Shown: positions 19,790 through 27,921, counted from the stretch's first letter. The stretch: 64,000 nucleotides of DNA from a virus (IMGVR_UViG_3300021379_000005:62001-126000); one strand, 5' to 3'. A program made the numbers and translations. Notes: generated by a model from the letters alone, not told the origin.

Positions 19790-20512
19790 ATGTTACCTAC
19801 AATTAATGCACCAACATATGATTTGACTATACCATCAACAAATGAAAGTGTGAAATTTCGTCCGTTTTTGGTCAAGGAAGAAAAAATTCTTCTGATGGCA
19901 CAAGAGGGAGAAGAGTTACAAGAAAAAATTGATGCGATAAAACAAATTATTGGAAACTGTTTAGTATCTGATGTAGATGTTGATAAACTTTCTACATTTG
20001 ATATTGAACACATTTTCATCAAACTTAGAAGTAAGTCTATTGGAAACGTAATTGGTTTGAGTTACAATCGGGAAGATTGTACAGAAGAAGGAGCGGGGCA
20101 GGGGGGCTGTCAAATTCCTTTCACATTAGACTTAGAAAAGGCAGAGATTGAAAATCAAGAAGGACACACCAATGAATTGAATCTAACGTCAGATATTAAA
20201 ATTATTATGAAGTATCCAGATTTTAATATCTTAAATTCTGTATTAACTGCAGATAGTGTAGATGATGTAATTGATGTTGTTGCTACTTGTATTGACATGA
20301 TCGTTGATGGAAGTGAAGTATATAATGCGTCTGATTATTCAGAAAGTGAATTAAAAACTTTTGTTGAGAATTTAACACAGCAACAGTTTGAATCTATTAA
20401 CAATTTTTTTAATACAATGCCAGAAACTGCATGTGATGTAAATATTGTTTGTAGAAAATGTGGATGGAAAAAATCGATGAAAGTAAAAGGAATTACCGAT
20501 TTTTTTTCCTAA
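19790..20512 (+). CDS. 26: Baseplate hub assembly protein gp26-like (tail assembly chaperone position)
   Basis: The 240-residue protein contains KFRPFLVKEEKILLMAQEGEE and FDIEHIFIKLRSKSIGN, the signature of the T4 gp26 baseplate-hub family, and has two Cys pairs near the end (CDVNIVCRKCGW). An RBS (GAGG) precedes the ATG at 19790. The frame ends in a run of eight T just before the stop, where a -1 shift would join it to the next frame. Its place directly ahead of the tape measure is that of lambda G/GT-type chaperones. Confidence 0.8.
   Translation: MLPTINAPTYDLTIPSTNESVKFRPFLVKEEKILLMAQEGEELQEKIDAIKQIIGNCLVSDVDVDKLSTFDIEHIFIKLRSKSIGNVIGLSYNREDCTEEGAGQGGCQIPFTLDLEKAEIENQEGHTNELNLTSDIKIIMKYPDFNILNSVLTADSVDDVIDVVATCIDMIVDGSEVYNASDYSESELKTFVENLTQQQFESINNFFNTMPETACDVNIVCRKCGWKKSMKVKGITDFFS
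20500..20506 (+). promoter_or_regulatory. Candidate -1 ribosomal frameshift site (T TTT TTT)
   Basis: The last sense codons of gp26 are GAT TTT TTT TCC, then TAA. The heptamer T TTT TTT fits X XXY YYZ exactly in the gp26 reading frame. A -1 slip continues as TTC CTA AGT into an open frame of 62 more codons ending at 20694, giving a product of about 301 residues. Confidence 0.6.
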
Positions 20513-20538
20513 GTTTAAATCATGAGTCCCTTGCATCG

Positions 20539-20694
20539 ATGTATCGAAATAATTTTGCGTTGATGCAGCACCATAAATATAGTTTGAGTGAATTAGAAGA
20601 TATGATACCGTGGGAAAGAGAAATATATTTAAATCTTTTGATAAACTATATTAAAGAAGAAGAAAAGCGTAGAAAAGACGCAATGAGGAGTTAA
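20539..20694 (+). CDS. Frameshift extension of gp26 or small separate chaperone-like protein
   Basis: This frame overlaps the end of gp26 and has the -1 relation to it. The conserved-looking part starts at Met 20539 (MYRNNFALMQHHKYSLSEL, then WEREIYLNLLINYIKEEE), but no good ribosome-binding site precedes that codon. The frame is open well upstream of the slippery run, so it may be made only as a fusion (19790-20506 plus 20506-20694). The GT part of tail chaperones in other phages is made this way. T4 has a separate hub-assembly protein, gp51, in a similar role. Confidence 0.65.
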   Translation: MYRNNFALMQHHKYSLSELEDMIPWEREIYLNLLINYIKEEEKRRKDAMRS

Positions 20695-20695
20695 T

Positions 20696-21025
20696 ATGGA
20701 AGAAGAAATTAAAGCATCTGGACATCACCCCGCCGATACTAATGGAGATGGAAAGGTTTCAAAAGAAGAAGAAAAGATGTATCTTGAGTTTAAAAGAAAA
20801 GAACTAGAAGATGCTGACGCTCGCAGAGATGCAATGCGTCAAATGGCCTGGTTCTCTTTATTCGGTATGTTACTCTATCCATTCGCAGTAGTGATTGCAG
20901 TAGTTGCAGGATTGGATCAAGCATCAAAGATTCTGGGTGACATGGCGGCAACATACTTCGTTTCTGTCGCTGCAATTGTTGCCGCATTCTTTGCGGGCAA
21001 CGCATATTCAGATAAGAAGAAGTAA
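20696..21025 (+). CDS. Small two-helix membrane protein with an EF-hand calcium loop
   Basis: The 109-residue protein has a canonical EF-hand loop at residues 14-25 (D14-T-N16-G-D18-G-K-V-S-K-E-E25, with Asp/Asn/Asp/Ser/Glu at positions 1, 3, 5, 9 and 12). A charged helix (about 26-48) and two hydrophobic segments (about 50-72 and 82-102) follow, then a basic tail. It starts two bases after the frameshift-extension stop and ends four bases before the tape measure. A virion or injection-channel role is possible. A holin-like role is also possible, but it lies far from the lysis genes. Confidence 0.7.
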   Translation: MEEEIKASGHHPADTNGDGKVSKEEEKMYLEFKRKELEDADARRDAMRQMAWFSLFGMLLYPFAVVIAVVAGLDQASKILGDMAATYFVSVAAIVAAFFAGNAYSDKKK

Positions 21026-21028
21026 TAA

Positions 21029-23584
21029 ATGGCAAGTCCTGATCTAAAAGCGGTAACAGAAAAACTTATCAGACAAAACCAAGAGGAATTGTCTGCGTCA
21101 TTTAGCGCTGCAACCGATCAGTTGCAATCTGCCGCCGCTAGACAGGCCCTTACAGAAGTTGCTGATATTCTTGGACAGCAAGAAGGTGTGTCTGTAAAAG
21201 AATTCAAAGAAACCAAAAAGAAGATTGACCTTCTTGATGCTGATTTGGCACAACTAGAAGGTGCTACTGACCAAGAAAAGAAAGCACTTCAAGAGATATT
21301 AAGAGCGTCCCAAGAAAGTATCAAACAAAACACTACATTTAAAAAATCTATTGGTGATCTTGCAACAAAGACAGTAGAAAGTTCAATTAGTGGAATTGGT
21401 GGAGTTATTACAGGTGCATTGAGTGGTAGTCCACTATTAGCATTTGGTGCATCATTTGTTGGTGACAGAATTAAACAATTCAGAGAAACAAGAAAAGCAA
21501 ATAAGGCAGAGGAAGAAGAAAGACAAAGAAGAATTATAGAACAGAGAAAAATTGAAGAAGAAGAATTTTCTGTTTTAAGAACACAAATATCAAATGAAGA
21601 AGCCATCTCAAGAGCAAATATAACATCGGAAGAAGTAGCGAACCAAGCACTTGCAAGAGGTATTACTGAACAAGAGGTTATTGACGAACAAAAGAATGCT
21701 ATAATTCGTCAGGCAAAGATTGCAAAAGAGACAGAAGATGCAAACAAGGCAAGAGAAGATGAAATTGAGTCCATTAGAAAAAGTTATGGACTTGATATGT
21801 CAGAGTCTCCAGTATCTGTTCCACAACCAGAAACCTCAGTATCAGACGATAGAGAAAATATTACAATACCATCTCCATCTGAAAATGTTCAAAGTTTATC
21901 TACAGAAGAGACATCCGCTCCAAGTGAAATTTCTCAAATCACAGCAACAAAATTAGATGAAGTAAAAGAACAACTTGGAGAAAACAGTCCATATCTAGAA
22001 GAAGTAGTAAATCTTCTAAAATTCTTGCAGGATACTTCTGACAATCCATCTCCATTAGATTTAGAAAATCAAAGAGAAAATAATAGAGAAAGAAAAATTG
22101 AACAAGATTTAGAAAAAACTCAAATCAAACTTCTCGAACAGATTGTAGAAAACACTGGAAACTTAGATGAAATCTCTGGTGATGGGGGTGGATTTTTGGA
22201 CGGATTGTTAGGTGGAATCGGAGGTGGCCTATTAGACGGCGTTGGAGATGGACGAAGAGGTAGAAGAGGCCGAGGTAACGTTAGAGGAAGAGGCGGTATT
22301 AGAGGTGCATTCTCAAGGGTTGGAGGAGCGGTAAGAAGTGGTGTCGGCCGAGTCGGTTCAGTAGTGAATAGGGCAAGCGGCGGAAGATTTGGCAGACTTG
22401 GAAATTTTGTAAGAAATGTAGGAACTGGGGTTACAGGAAGAGCAAGAAGTTTTATTGGTGGTGGATTGAATGCTGCAAGGGGTGTATTAGGGGGAATTAA
22501 AAACGTTGGATTGAATGCACTAAAACTTGGCGGCGGGGCAGTAGCAGGACTTGCTGCAACTGGAGCGGTAAAAACAGCAAACGCTGCAAGTAATGTTGCG
22601 AGTAATGTAAAAAATACAATGACTTCGATGCCTGATAGAATAAAAGGTGTTGGTAGTGCAATACCCGACAAACTTCCAAAAACGCCAAGTATTTCAGTGC
22701 CCCCAAAAATGCCATCAGTAATGGATAAAATAACAGCACCAGCAAAAGGAGTTGGTGCAAAAATAAGTGGACTTGCATCTAAAGTAACTGGAAAGGGCGC
22801 CGCAAGTGTCGCTACAAAGGGGGCTGCAACTGCTGGTAAAACTGCTAGTAAGGGACTTGGGAAATCTTTATTGAAAAAAATCCCCGGCGTTGGTTTAATT
22901 GCAGGATTGGGATTTGGTGCTCAAAGAGCATTTAGTGGAGACTTCTCTGGTGCAGGCCTAGAGGTACTTTCTGGACTTACTAGTATAATACCAGGCCTTG
23001 GTACTGCTGCGTCAACGGCGATTGATGCTGGACTCATGGCGAAGGATATGGGTGCATTTGATGGAGAAGAAGGTGCATCAGTTCCAGAGATATCTCCAGA
23101 AGATCAAAAAGCAGAACTTCAGTCAAAAATTGCAGAGGCAAAAGATAGAATTACCAGAAGTGAAGGTGGTGAAAATGTTTATTGGGGCAGAGATTCTAAA
23201 GGCAGAGAAGAAGATGCAGCAGAAATAGAAAAACTACAAGCTGAATTAGACAAATTGAACATCACTCCAAAAATGATGGATTTTGATTCTGGTGTTTCTG
23301 CACAAGAAATGATGGATGCTGATTCTGGTGTTTCTGCACAAGAATCATTCTCAAGTGATGTTCCTAACAAAAAATTAGAAGCGTCTAATATGATGGACAG
23401 TGTTGCTATGGATAAATCTACATCAGAAGCGAAACAGGCTGCGAACATTATAAATGCGCCGCAACAAAATACTGTGAATAATGTAACCAACAATTCAACA
23501 ATTATGCCTAAACAAAAACCAGAAGTAAGACATACTGATGGTGCTGTGAGGGATGCTAAGTTATCTTTAGTGGGAGCATGGTAG
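21029..23584 (+). CDS. 29: Tail tape-measure protein (gp29-like)
   Basis: The 851-residue protein has the look and place of a tape measure: the last and longest gene of the plus-strand tail block, directly after the chaperone-like pair. Residues 1-280 are coiled-coil-rich and charged (KANKAEEEERQRRIIEQRKIEEEEF). A Gly/Arg/Ala-rich central part (about 380-620) includes hydrophobic stretches, and a repeated DSGVSAQE unit lies near residue 755-775. T4 gp29 is 590 residues. The name is inferred from position and composition; no single decisive motif was seen. Confidence 0.68.
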   Translation: MASPDLKAVTEKLIRQNQEELSASFSAATDQLQSAAARQALTEVADILGQQEGVSVKEFKETKKKIDLLDADLAQLEGATDQEKKALQEILRASQESIKQNTTFKKSIGDLATKTVESSISGIGGVITGALSGSPLLAFGASFVGDRIKQFRETRKANKAEEEERQRRIIEQRKIEEEEFSVLRTQISNEEAISRANITSEEVANQALARGITEQEVIDEQKNAIIRQAKIAKETEDANKAREDEIESIRKSYGLDMSESPVSVPQPETSVSDDRENITIPSPSENVQSLSTEETSAPSEISQITATKLDEVKEQLGENSPYLEEVVNLLKFLQDTSDNPSPLDLENQRENNRERKIEQDLEKTQIKLLEQIVENTGNLDEISGDGGGFLDGLLGGIGGGLLDGVGDGRRGRRGRGNVRGRGGIRGAFSRVGGAVRSGVGRVGSVVNRASGGRFGRLGNFVRNVGTGVTGRARSFIGGGLNAARGVLGGIKNVGLNALKLGGGAVAGLAATGAVKTANAASNVASNVKNTMTSMPDRIKGVGSAIPDKLPKTPSISVPPKMPSVMDKITAPAKGVGAKISGLASKVTGKGAASVATKGAATAGKTASKGLGKSLLKKIPGVGLIAGLGFGAQRAFSGDFSGAGLEVLSGLTSIIPGLGTAASTAIDAGLMAKDMGAFDGEEGASVPEISPEDQKAELQSKIAEAKDRITRSEGGENVYWGRDSKGREEDAAEIEKLQAELDKLNITPKMMDFDSGVSAQEMMDADSGVSAQESFSSDVPNKKLEASNMMDSVAMDKSTSEAKQAANIINAPQQNTVNNVTNNSTIMPKQKPEVRHTDGAVRDAKLSLVGAW

Positions 23585-23591
23585 GAACCTT

Positions 23592-23705
23592 TCAGTTCCC
23601 ACACATAACTCTTTTTGCTTCTTCGTATAAACCCTGTTGTGCAAGAACATGTGCGGCTCTTGCTCTTCCAATACGTTCAAAAGTTTCTAAAATTCTTTTA
23701 AACAT
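23592..23705 (-). CDS. 37-residue DUF1127-companion miniprotein
   Basis: The frame encodes MFKRILETFERIGRARAAHV, then LAQQGLYEEAKRVMCGN. Its ATG at 23705 overlaps the stop of the DUF1127 gene by eight bases, which suggests translational coupling. Short Arg/Ala-rich proteins of this kind accompany DUF1127 proteins in alphaproteobacteria (from memory, not checked). No function is known. Confidence 0.6.
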   Translation of the reverse strand: MFKRILETFERIGRARAAHVLAQQGLYEEAKRVMCGN

Positions 23706-23913
23706 CTTTTAAATCCAATTCCATTGCAATAGATTTTATCTGTGATCTAGCAATACCAATATCATGTAAATCTCTATCGGATAGTGAATTTAATTCTTTT
23801 ATAGTTTCTTTTTGAAGTTTTCTCAATTTCATTCTTCTTTTTAAATCATCAATTAGATCTAAAAATGAAGAAATGTTTAACCATTCTGATGCTGTTAATA
23901 CTAATTGTGTCAT
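23698..23913 (-). CDS. DUF1127 (YjiS-like) small protein
   Basis: The 71-residue protein ends with the DUF1127 signature: LNSLSDRDLHDIGIARSQIK, following a basic helix (LKRRMKLRKLQKETIK). DUF1127 proteins are abundant in alphaproteobacteria, where some members affect small-RNA turnover and phosphate or carbon metabolism. Finding it in a phage suggests acquisition from, or mimicry of, an alphaproteobacterial host. It is convergent with the tape measure and coupled to a 37-residue downstream frame. Confidence 0.85.
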   Translation of the reverse strand: MTQLVLTASEWLNISSFLDLIDDLKRRMKLRKLQKETIKELNSLSDRDLHDIGIARSQIKSIAMELDLKDV

Positions 23914-23924
23914 CTAATTCTCCG

Positions 23925-24026
23925 TTAATTAACATACGGTAAAATAGACATAAACATAACTGCAGCCACAATAGTAAGTGATACAGTAAGAACACTCAAA
24001 CTTTTAATAATTTCTTCGACACTCAT
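23925..24026 (-). CDS. 33-residue single-helix membrane miniprotein
   Basis: The frame MSVEEIIKSLSVLTVSLTIV then AAVMFMSILPYVN has a strong ribosome-binding site (GGAGAA) nine bases upstream and one hydrophobic helix spanning most of the chain. It lies just upstream of DUF1127. The function is unknown. Confidence 0.6.
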   Translation of the reverse strand: MSVEEIIKSLSVLTVSLTIVAAVMFMSILPYVN

Positions 24027-24152
24027 TCTATTCTCCTGTGTATGATATGTGTGAAATGTCAGCGATTCTGACAAAAATATTTATTTCGCAAGTGCAGAAA
24101 ATTGTCATGTAATTATTGCAAGTTCGTTATGCAATCTAAACATATCTAAGAC

Positions 24153-24181
24153 AAAAAAAGGGCAAGGATTTCTCCCTGCCC
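24153..24181 (-). terminator. Rho-independent terminator after gp32
   Basis: On the minus strand GGGCAGGGA and TCCTTGCCC form a 9-bp stem (one G-U pair) followed by seven T. It lies about 120 bases after the gp32 stop. The stretch 24182-24302 between them shows no open frame and is a 3' untranslated region. Confidence 0.85.
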
Positions 24182-24302
24182 TTTCCCACACTCAGTTCTT
24201 TGTATGCGATAATAGATGGCGGTCGAGTGTGTTGTATACCCTCTATTACCTGTATGGACTCTGTGTCGTGTCTTACACTAACACTTCAGTGCCACCAACT
24301 GT

Positions 24303-25211
24303 CTAACTTTCATCTGCAAGACGTTCAAAGTATGAGATTGAATCGTCTTCTTCATCTTCATCATAAGATACAGACTTTGGTTCTGGCGCAGGCGCAGATT
24401 TAGTCTGAGTAGGTTCAGTATAGTATGAAGAATCATCAGAAACAAAATCTGTTTCTACTGAAACTGCAGACTGTTGAAGTCCAAGAACACGGTCAAGGCG
24501 TTCCTTGAGTTGTTCATAAGACTTGAACTTCTCTTCACTTACAAACTCTTGCAATGAATATAGTTGGTTATAGATTGTTTCCAATTCTGAATCATCATCT
24601 GCAAGTGGTGCTTGAGAGTCGAATTCAGACTTATCATAGTTACCATAACCATCAACAGTACGATACTTCAGTTTAAAGTTTGCACCGTCCCAAAAATCAA
24701 ATGGGTTGTAACGAGCTTCATCTTCAAAATGAGGATTCATTGCCTCGTTCAACTTGTCAAAGATTTTCTTACCGTATGAGTAAAGAAAAACTTTTCCTTC
24801 ATTATCTGGGTTTGCAGGATCTTTTACAACATAAATGTTCGAAAGAAACTTGAGTTTACGTTTACGATCACGAGCAAGGTTTTGATTGTCTTGTGAACCA
24901 GTATTCCATAGTTCAGTGTTAGACTCACAAACAGGACACTGTTTGTTGATTGTAGTAAGGCAGTTATCAATCAACCAACCGCCTGGGCCTTTAAATCCAT
25001 GATTAAACACACGAACCCAAGGAATATCTTCACCATCTGCAGGGGGAAGGAAACGAATTACAGCATAACTGTTACCATCCTTACCAATAGTTGGTTTCCA
25101 AAATCGATCATCGATATTTGATGTGGTTTGTTGTGGGGATTGGGTTTTTTCCAACTCTTCCGCAAGACGGGCAAAGTTAGAGCGACCTTTTTTAAGGTTT
25201 GCAAAAGACAT
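24303..25211 (-). CDS. 32: Single-stranded DNA-binding protein gp32
   Basis: The 302-residue protein (T4: 301) has the three-part gp32 layout. The basic N-terminus (MSFANLKKGRSNFARLAEEL) carries the cooperativity motif. The core OB-fold has a zinc site: His in NHGFKGPGG, Cys in IDNCLTT and the CPVC pair. The C-terminus is acidic and Ser-rich (EDEEDDSISYFERLADES) and in T4 binds replication partners. It is the central ssDNA protein for phage replication and recombination. It has its own sigma70-like promoter and terminator, so it is a single-gene unit beside gp59. Confidence 0.95.
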   Translation of the reverse strand: MSFANLKKGRSNFARLAEELEKTQSPQQTTSNIDDRFWKPTIGKDGNSYAVIRFLPPADGEDIPWVRVFNHGFKGPGGWLIDNCLTTINKQCPVCESNTELWNTGSQDNQNLARDRKRKLKFLSNIYVVKDPANPDNEGKVFLYSYGKKIFDKLNEAMNPHFEDEARYNPFDFWDGANFKLKYRTVDGYGNYDKSEFDSQAPLADDDSELETIYNQLYSLQEFVSEEKFKSYEQLKERLDRVLGLQQSAVSVETDFVSDDSSYYTEPTQTKSAPAPEPKSVSYDEDEEDDSISYFERLADES

Positions 25212-25254
25212 AAATTTTCTCCTTTATACGTTATATGCGTTTTGTATTTTTACT

Positions 25255-25283
25255 AATATACTATATTATCCAAGAGCTGTCAA
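25255..25283 (-). promoter_or_regulatory. Sigma70-type promoter for gp32
   Basis: On the minus strand TTGACA and TATATT are separated by exactly 17 bases, 44 bases before the gp32 ATG. The -35 box overlaps the last codons of gp59. Confidence 0.75.
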
Positions 25284-25975
25284 CTAGTTTTTTTAATTAA
25301 TTGACCATAATCTTCATAATAATCATCAATCAATATGTCCCTAAGAACATTAACATAATAATTAACATCTATGTCCAAGAAAGACATATAGTCTTTTACT
25401 TTCTTAGTATATATAGGCCAATAAGTTGTATCATTTATTTTGACCTTATCTATGAAAGCAAAAATCTTTTCAAAGATAATTAACGTTTCTAATGAAAGTT
25501 CTCCACGTTTTTCTAAGAATACAATAAATGGGTAGTCATTGTCAATAGATTTAAATATAGAATTGAATTCCATATTTTCTTCAGACGCCCTTGTAAACAA
25601 CACATGACAATCATTAGTAAAAGTATACTTTATACTTTGAATTCTTTTCTTCCAATTTTTATATGTATCATAGGATTCTTTATCTAAAAGATTTCCTGTC
25701 CACATAAACTCATTGCGAGAAATTGCAAGATTACCATTTTCTGTTACATTCAAGAACAAGGCAAGTAAAAACTCTTCCAAACTCTTTTTATCAAATCTTC
25801 TGGAAAGTTCTTCAAAAGTTCTTCTGTCTCTCCTGTTATAATAAGTTTCTTTCTTTGGGGAAACCTTCCCCTTATACTTTATAAAATCATACTCACTATT
25901 AAAATGACTTTTCATTGCAAGATAAATTTTAAACGCTTCAAAGTCATCTATCTTTTTTCCAGACATGGTAATCAT
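25280..25975 (-). CDS. 59: Helicase loader gp59
   Basis: The 231-residue protein resembles T4 gp59 (217 residues): FKIYLAMKSHFNSEYDFIKY, YYNRRDRRTFEELSRRFDKK, EFLLALFLNVTENGNLAI, WKKRIQSIKYTF and an aromatic C-terminal half. gp59 loads the gp41 helicase onto gp32-coated forked DNA. The order gp33-gp59-gp32 is the same as in T4. The start at 25975 overlaps the gp33 stop by four bases. Confidence 0.9.
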   Translation of the reverse strand: MITMSGKKIDDFEAFKIYLAMKSHFNSEYDFIKYKGKVSPKKETYYNRRDRRTFEELSRRFDKKSLEEFLLALFLNVTENGNLAISRNEFMWTGNLLDKESYDTYKNWKKRIQSIKYTFTNDCHVLFTRASEENMEFNSIFKSIDNDYPFIVFLEKRGELSLETLIIFEKIFAFIDKVKINDTTYWPIYTKKVKDYMSFLDIDVNYYVNVLRDILIDDYYEDYGQLIKKTS

Positions 25976-26196
25976 AGAGGCAATTTTTCTGTAGACTTCT
26001 GAACCATGTTCAGTCCTTCTGCCTCGTATTTAATTTTTTCTTTAATGAAAGGACTCAACAGAGAAACTACATTTTCTATTTCTAAATTATTCTTTTCACA
26101 GTAGTATGTGATTGTGTCGATATACGAACTGTTTAATTTAGAAACCTGTTTTTCTATCTCATCACTAAATTCTTTCGAACTCTTAAGTTTCAACAT
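25972..26196 (-). CDS. 33: Late-transcription co-activator gp33
   Basis: The 74-residue protein aligns by eye with the core of T4 gp33: SSYIDTITYYCEKNNLEIEN corresponds to T4 MSYLEATTAFLEENSIPETQ, and FIKEKIKYEAEGLN to GIIEKIQSEAIDENL. gp33 bridges RNA polymerase to the sliding clamp so that late promoters (TATAAATA) fire. It is shorter than T4 gp33 (112), lacking the long N-terminal arm. It is first in the gp33-gp59 operon and has a strong AAGGAG ribosome-binding site. Confidence 0.85.
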   Translation of the reverse strand: MLKLKSSKEFSDEIEKQVSKLNSSYIDTITYYCEKNNLEIENVVSLLSPFIKEKIKYEAEGLNMVQKSTEKLPL

Positions 26197-26219
26197 TATA
26201 ATAAATTCTCCTTAGATAT

Positions 26220-26260
26220 GTGTTACAGCGTATAATACGCTATAACACACGTTTTGTCAA
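26220..26260 (-). promoter_or_regulatory. gp33-gp59 promoter with an overlapping palindromic operator
   Basis: TTGACA (26255-26260) and TATTAT (26232-26237) are 17 bases apart on the minus strand. A 29-base imperfect palindrome at 26220-26248 (arms GTGTTACAGCGTA and TACGCTATAACAC, 12 of 13 pairs) covers the -10 box and start point, where a repressor dimer would block initiation. Confidence 0.65.
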
Positions 26261-26264
26261 TAGA

Positions 26265-26426
26265 TTATTCTGATTTCCAGATAGTCCAAAGACCATAAAC
26301 AATCGCTGCATATGCAGCCCATGTAATTAAACCATCAAAGAGAAGTGCAACAACACCCATCGCAATAAGTGCGCCGCCATCCCATGATGTTCTTTCTGCC
26401 AATCTGGCTTTGATCCAATTTACCAT
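26265..26426 (-). CDS. 53-residue membrane protein
   Basis: The frame starts MVNWIKARLAERTSWDGGAL, followed by one or two hydrophobic helices (IAMGVVALLFDGLITWAAY, AAIVYGLWTIW). A GGGAGA ribosome-binding site lies 10 bases upstream. I recall similar small membrane proteins in marine T4-like phages, but their function is unknown. It follows the 263-residue gene by one base. Confidence 0.65.
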   Translation of the reverse strand: MVNWIKARLAERTSWDGGALIAMGVVALLFDGLITWAAYAAIVYGLWTIWKSE

Positions 26427-26427
26427 A

Positions 26428-27219
26428 TTACATTCTCCCTATAATGCTTGTGATTTCAACTTGTGCCACTGGGTCTAAATTCATAGCACTTACATCTTCT
26501 GTTTCGAAGGTGATATCTGCCCTGCAGTCTACCTTAGACCCCTGCTTTGAAAAATAATTGGGCAGAACTTTAAAATAACTATTCTGCGAATTTATAAAAT
26601 CTCTAAAAATAAACTCATTCTCGCCAAGTTCCTTGCCCACAGACAAAGAAAATCCTACGGTTGGAATCTTATCTATATCCCATCTTAAAATTCTTTGCCA
26701 TCCAAGTGGAGCGCCTGGACATAAATCTCCTTTAGTATAAAGTTCCGTACTACGAACAGGAGTATTATCAGAGATTACTTCTGTAATTCTGAATCTCAAC
26801 TTAGAATCTACTGATGCTTTATAATTACAATATATTTTTATAGATTGTTCTTGTGCTGTATTGTTTTGATAAATGTGGGTAGAATTGTTTGCGGTGCTAA
26901 TACTTTCACCAATCTCTGGTTCATCAAGTGGAATGATACCACATTGAACTCGATCTAAAGTATTTGTTTTTTCATATTCAAATTTAATAGTAGTAGCGGG
27001 GTTTACTCGAAAGATTTTTTCTCTGTAATTGTTAGTAGCAGGCAAAAGAATGTTTCCATCAAATAGTACAATATCACTAGATCGAATGCCAGGCTTTCTT
27101 TTAAAACCACCGACAAACAAATGTCCCGCTCTTGTTCTTGTGTTGTAATCATACATCACTCCCAAATAGTCTGGGACTCCTACATATCTTCTTGCACTAC
27201 TTTTTAGATATTGAACCAT
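26428..27219 (-). CDS. Hypothetical protein, 263 residues
   Basis: I do not recognise this protein. It is beta-rich, with an N-terminal basic part (YLKSSARRYVGVPDYLGVMY), a central segment with regular Asn/Thr strands, and a C-terminal DITFETEDVSAMNLDPVAQV. It has no signal peptide or membrane helix. The composition suits a structural protein, but it lies in the replication block downstream of the exonuclease, so no role is assigned. Confidence 0.75.
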   Translation of the reverse strand: MVQYLKSSARRYVGVPDYLGVMYDYNTRTRAGHLFVGGFKRKPGIRSSDIVLFDGNILLPATNNYREKIFRVNPATTIKFEYEKTNTLDRVQCGIIPLDEPEIGESISTANNSTHIYQNNTAQEQSIKIYCNYKASVDSKLRFRITEVISDNTPVRSTELYTKGDLCPGAPLGWQRILRWDIDKIPTVGFSLSVGKELGENEFIFRDFINSQNSYFKVLPNYFSKQGSKVDCRADITFETEDVSAMNLDPVAQVEITSIIGRM

Positions 27220-27231
27220 GTTTTTTATTTC

Positions 27232-27900
27232 CTACAATTGTGCTTTATATTCTGTTATCATTTCTATCAATCCATTGATATGACTATCACGTTTAGAAGT
27301 ATAAACTTCCGCATCTTTTTGGTCATCAATGGCCGCAATGATTACTAGATTATTTATAGGAATTTTTGTCCTCTCTTCAAACATAACAGCATAACCAGAT
27401 GCTTGTCTGAAGTAGTTTTCCAGTTTATTTGGATGCATTGACTTTCTTGATGTTTTAAAATCAATAATAGAAAGTTTACCATCAAAATATGCAATACAAT
27501 CACATTTTCCTGCAATTCCTAGATGTTCAGAATACATTGGCCACTCTTGAACATACACATCATCTAATCTAGTATCAAGAGTTTCTTTCAATGTAAGAAA
27601 CATCTCTGTATCATTCGGCATGAGTTTACTATAATCTATTTCTATGTTATTTATATAATCTTCGCACAACTGATGAACAGAAGTTCCTCTTCTCGCAGCT
27701 TGGGTGGTAATTCTATTAGCTTCCTTTTCGCCTACACGCTTTCTCCATTCCATAATGGACTTCTTAGAAAAATGTGATATGACAGTTGTTATCGAAGGAT
27801 ATTTGTTGCCATTTTCATCATAGTAATATCTAGTACCAGACTTAAGGGTTTCACTTCTAAGTGAAATTTCAGGCAGATCCAATTCAACATGATTAAACAT
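27232..27900 (-). CDS. PD-(D/E)XK exonuclease (RecB/Cas4-like)
   Basis: The 222-residue protein has the RecB-type nuclease core: a GTSVHQLCEDYI helix, then GIAGKCDCIAYFDGKLSIIDFKTSRK, where the Asp of KCD, the Asp of IIDFK and the Lys form the PD-(D/E)XK active site, and a QASGYAVMFEE helix. Marine T4-like phages often encode an exonuclease of this kind, used in recombination or host DNA breakdown. It has its own sigma70-like promoter. Confidence 0.85.
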   Translation of the reverse strand: MFNHVELDLPEISLRSETLKSGTRYYYDENGNKYPSITTVISHFSKKSIMEWRKRVGEKEANRITTQAARRGTSVHQLCEDYINNIEIDYSKLMPNDTEMFLTLKETLDTRLDDVYVQEWPMYSEHLGIAGKCDCIAYFDGKLSIIDFKTSRKSMHPNKLENYFRQASGYAVMFEERTKIPINNLVIIAAIDDQKDAEVYTSKRDSHINGLIEMITEYKAQL

Positions 27901-27921
27901 AAATTACTCCAAATTTATTAA

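Noticed and set aside
22120-22671. 183-residue open frame on the minus strand
   Set aside because: It is antisense to the Gly/Ala-rich part of the tape measure and its Pro/Leu/Thr-rich product is what the complement of such codons gives.
23584-23600. GGAAC-GTTCC inverted repeat after the tape measure
   Set aside because: The stem is only five bases and has no T run on either strand, so it is too weak to call a terminator.
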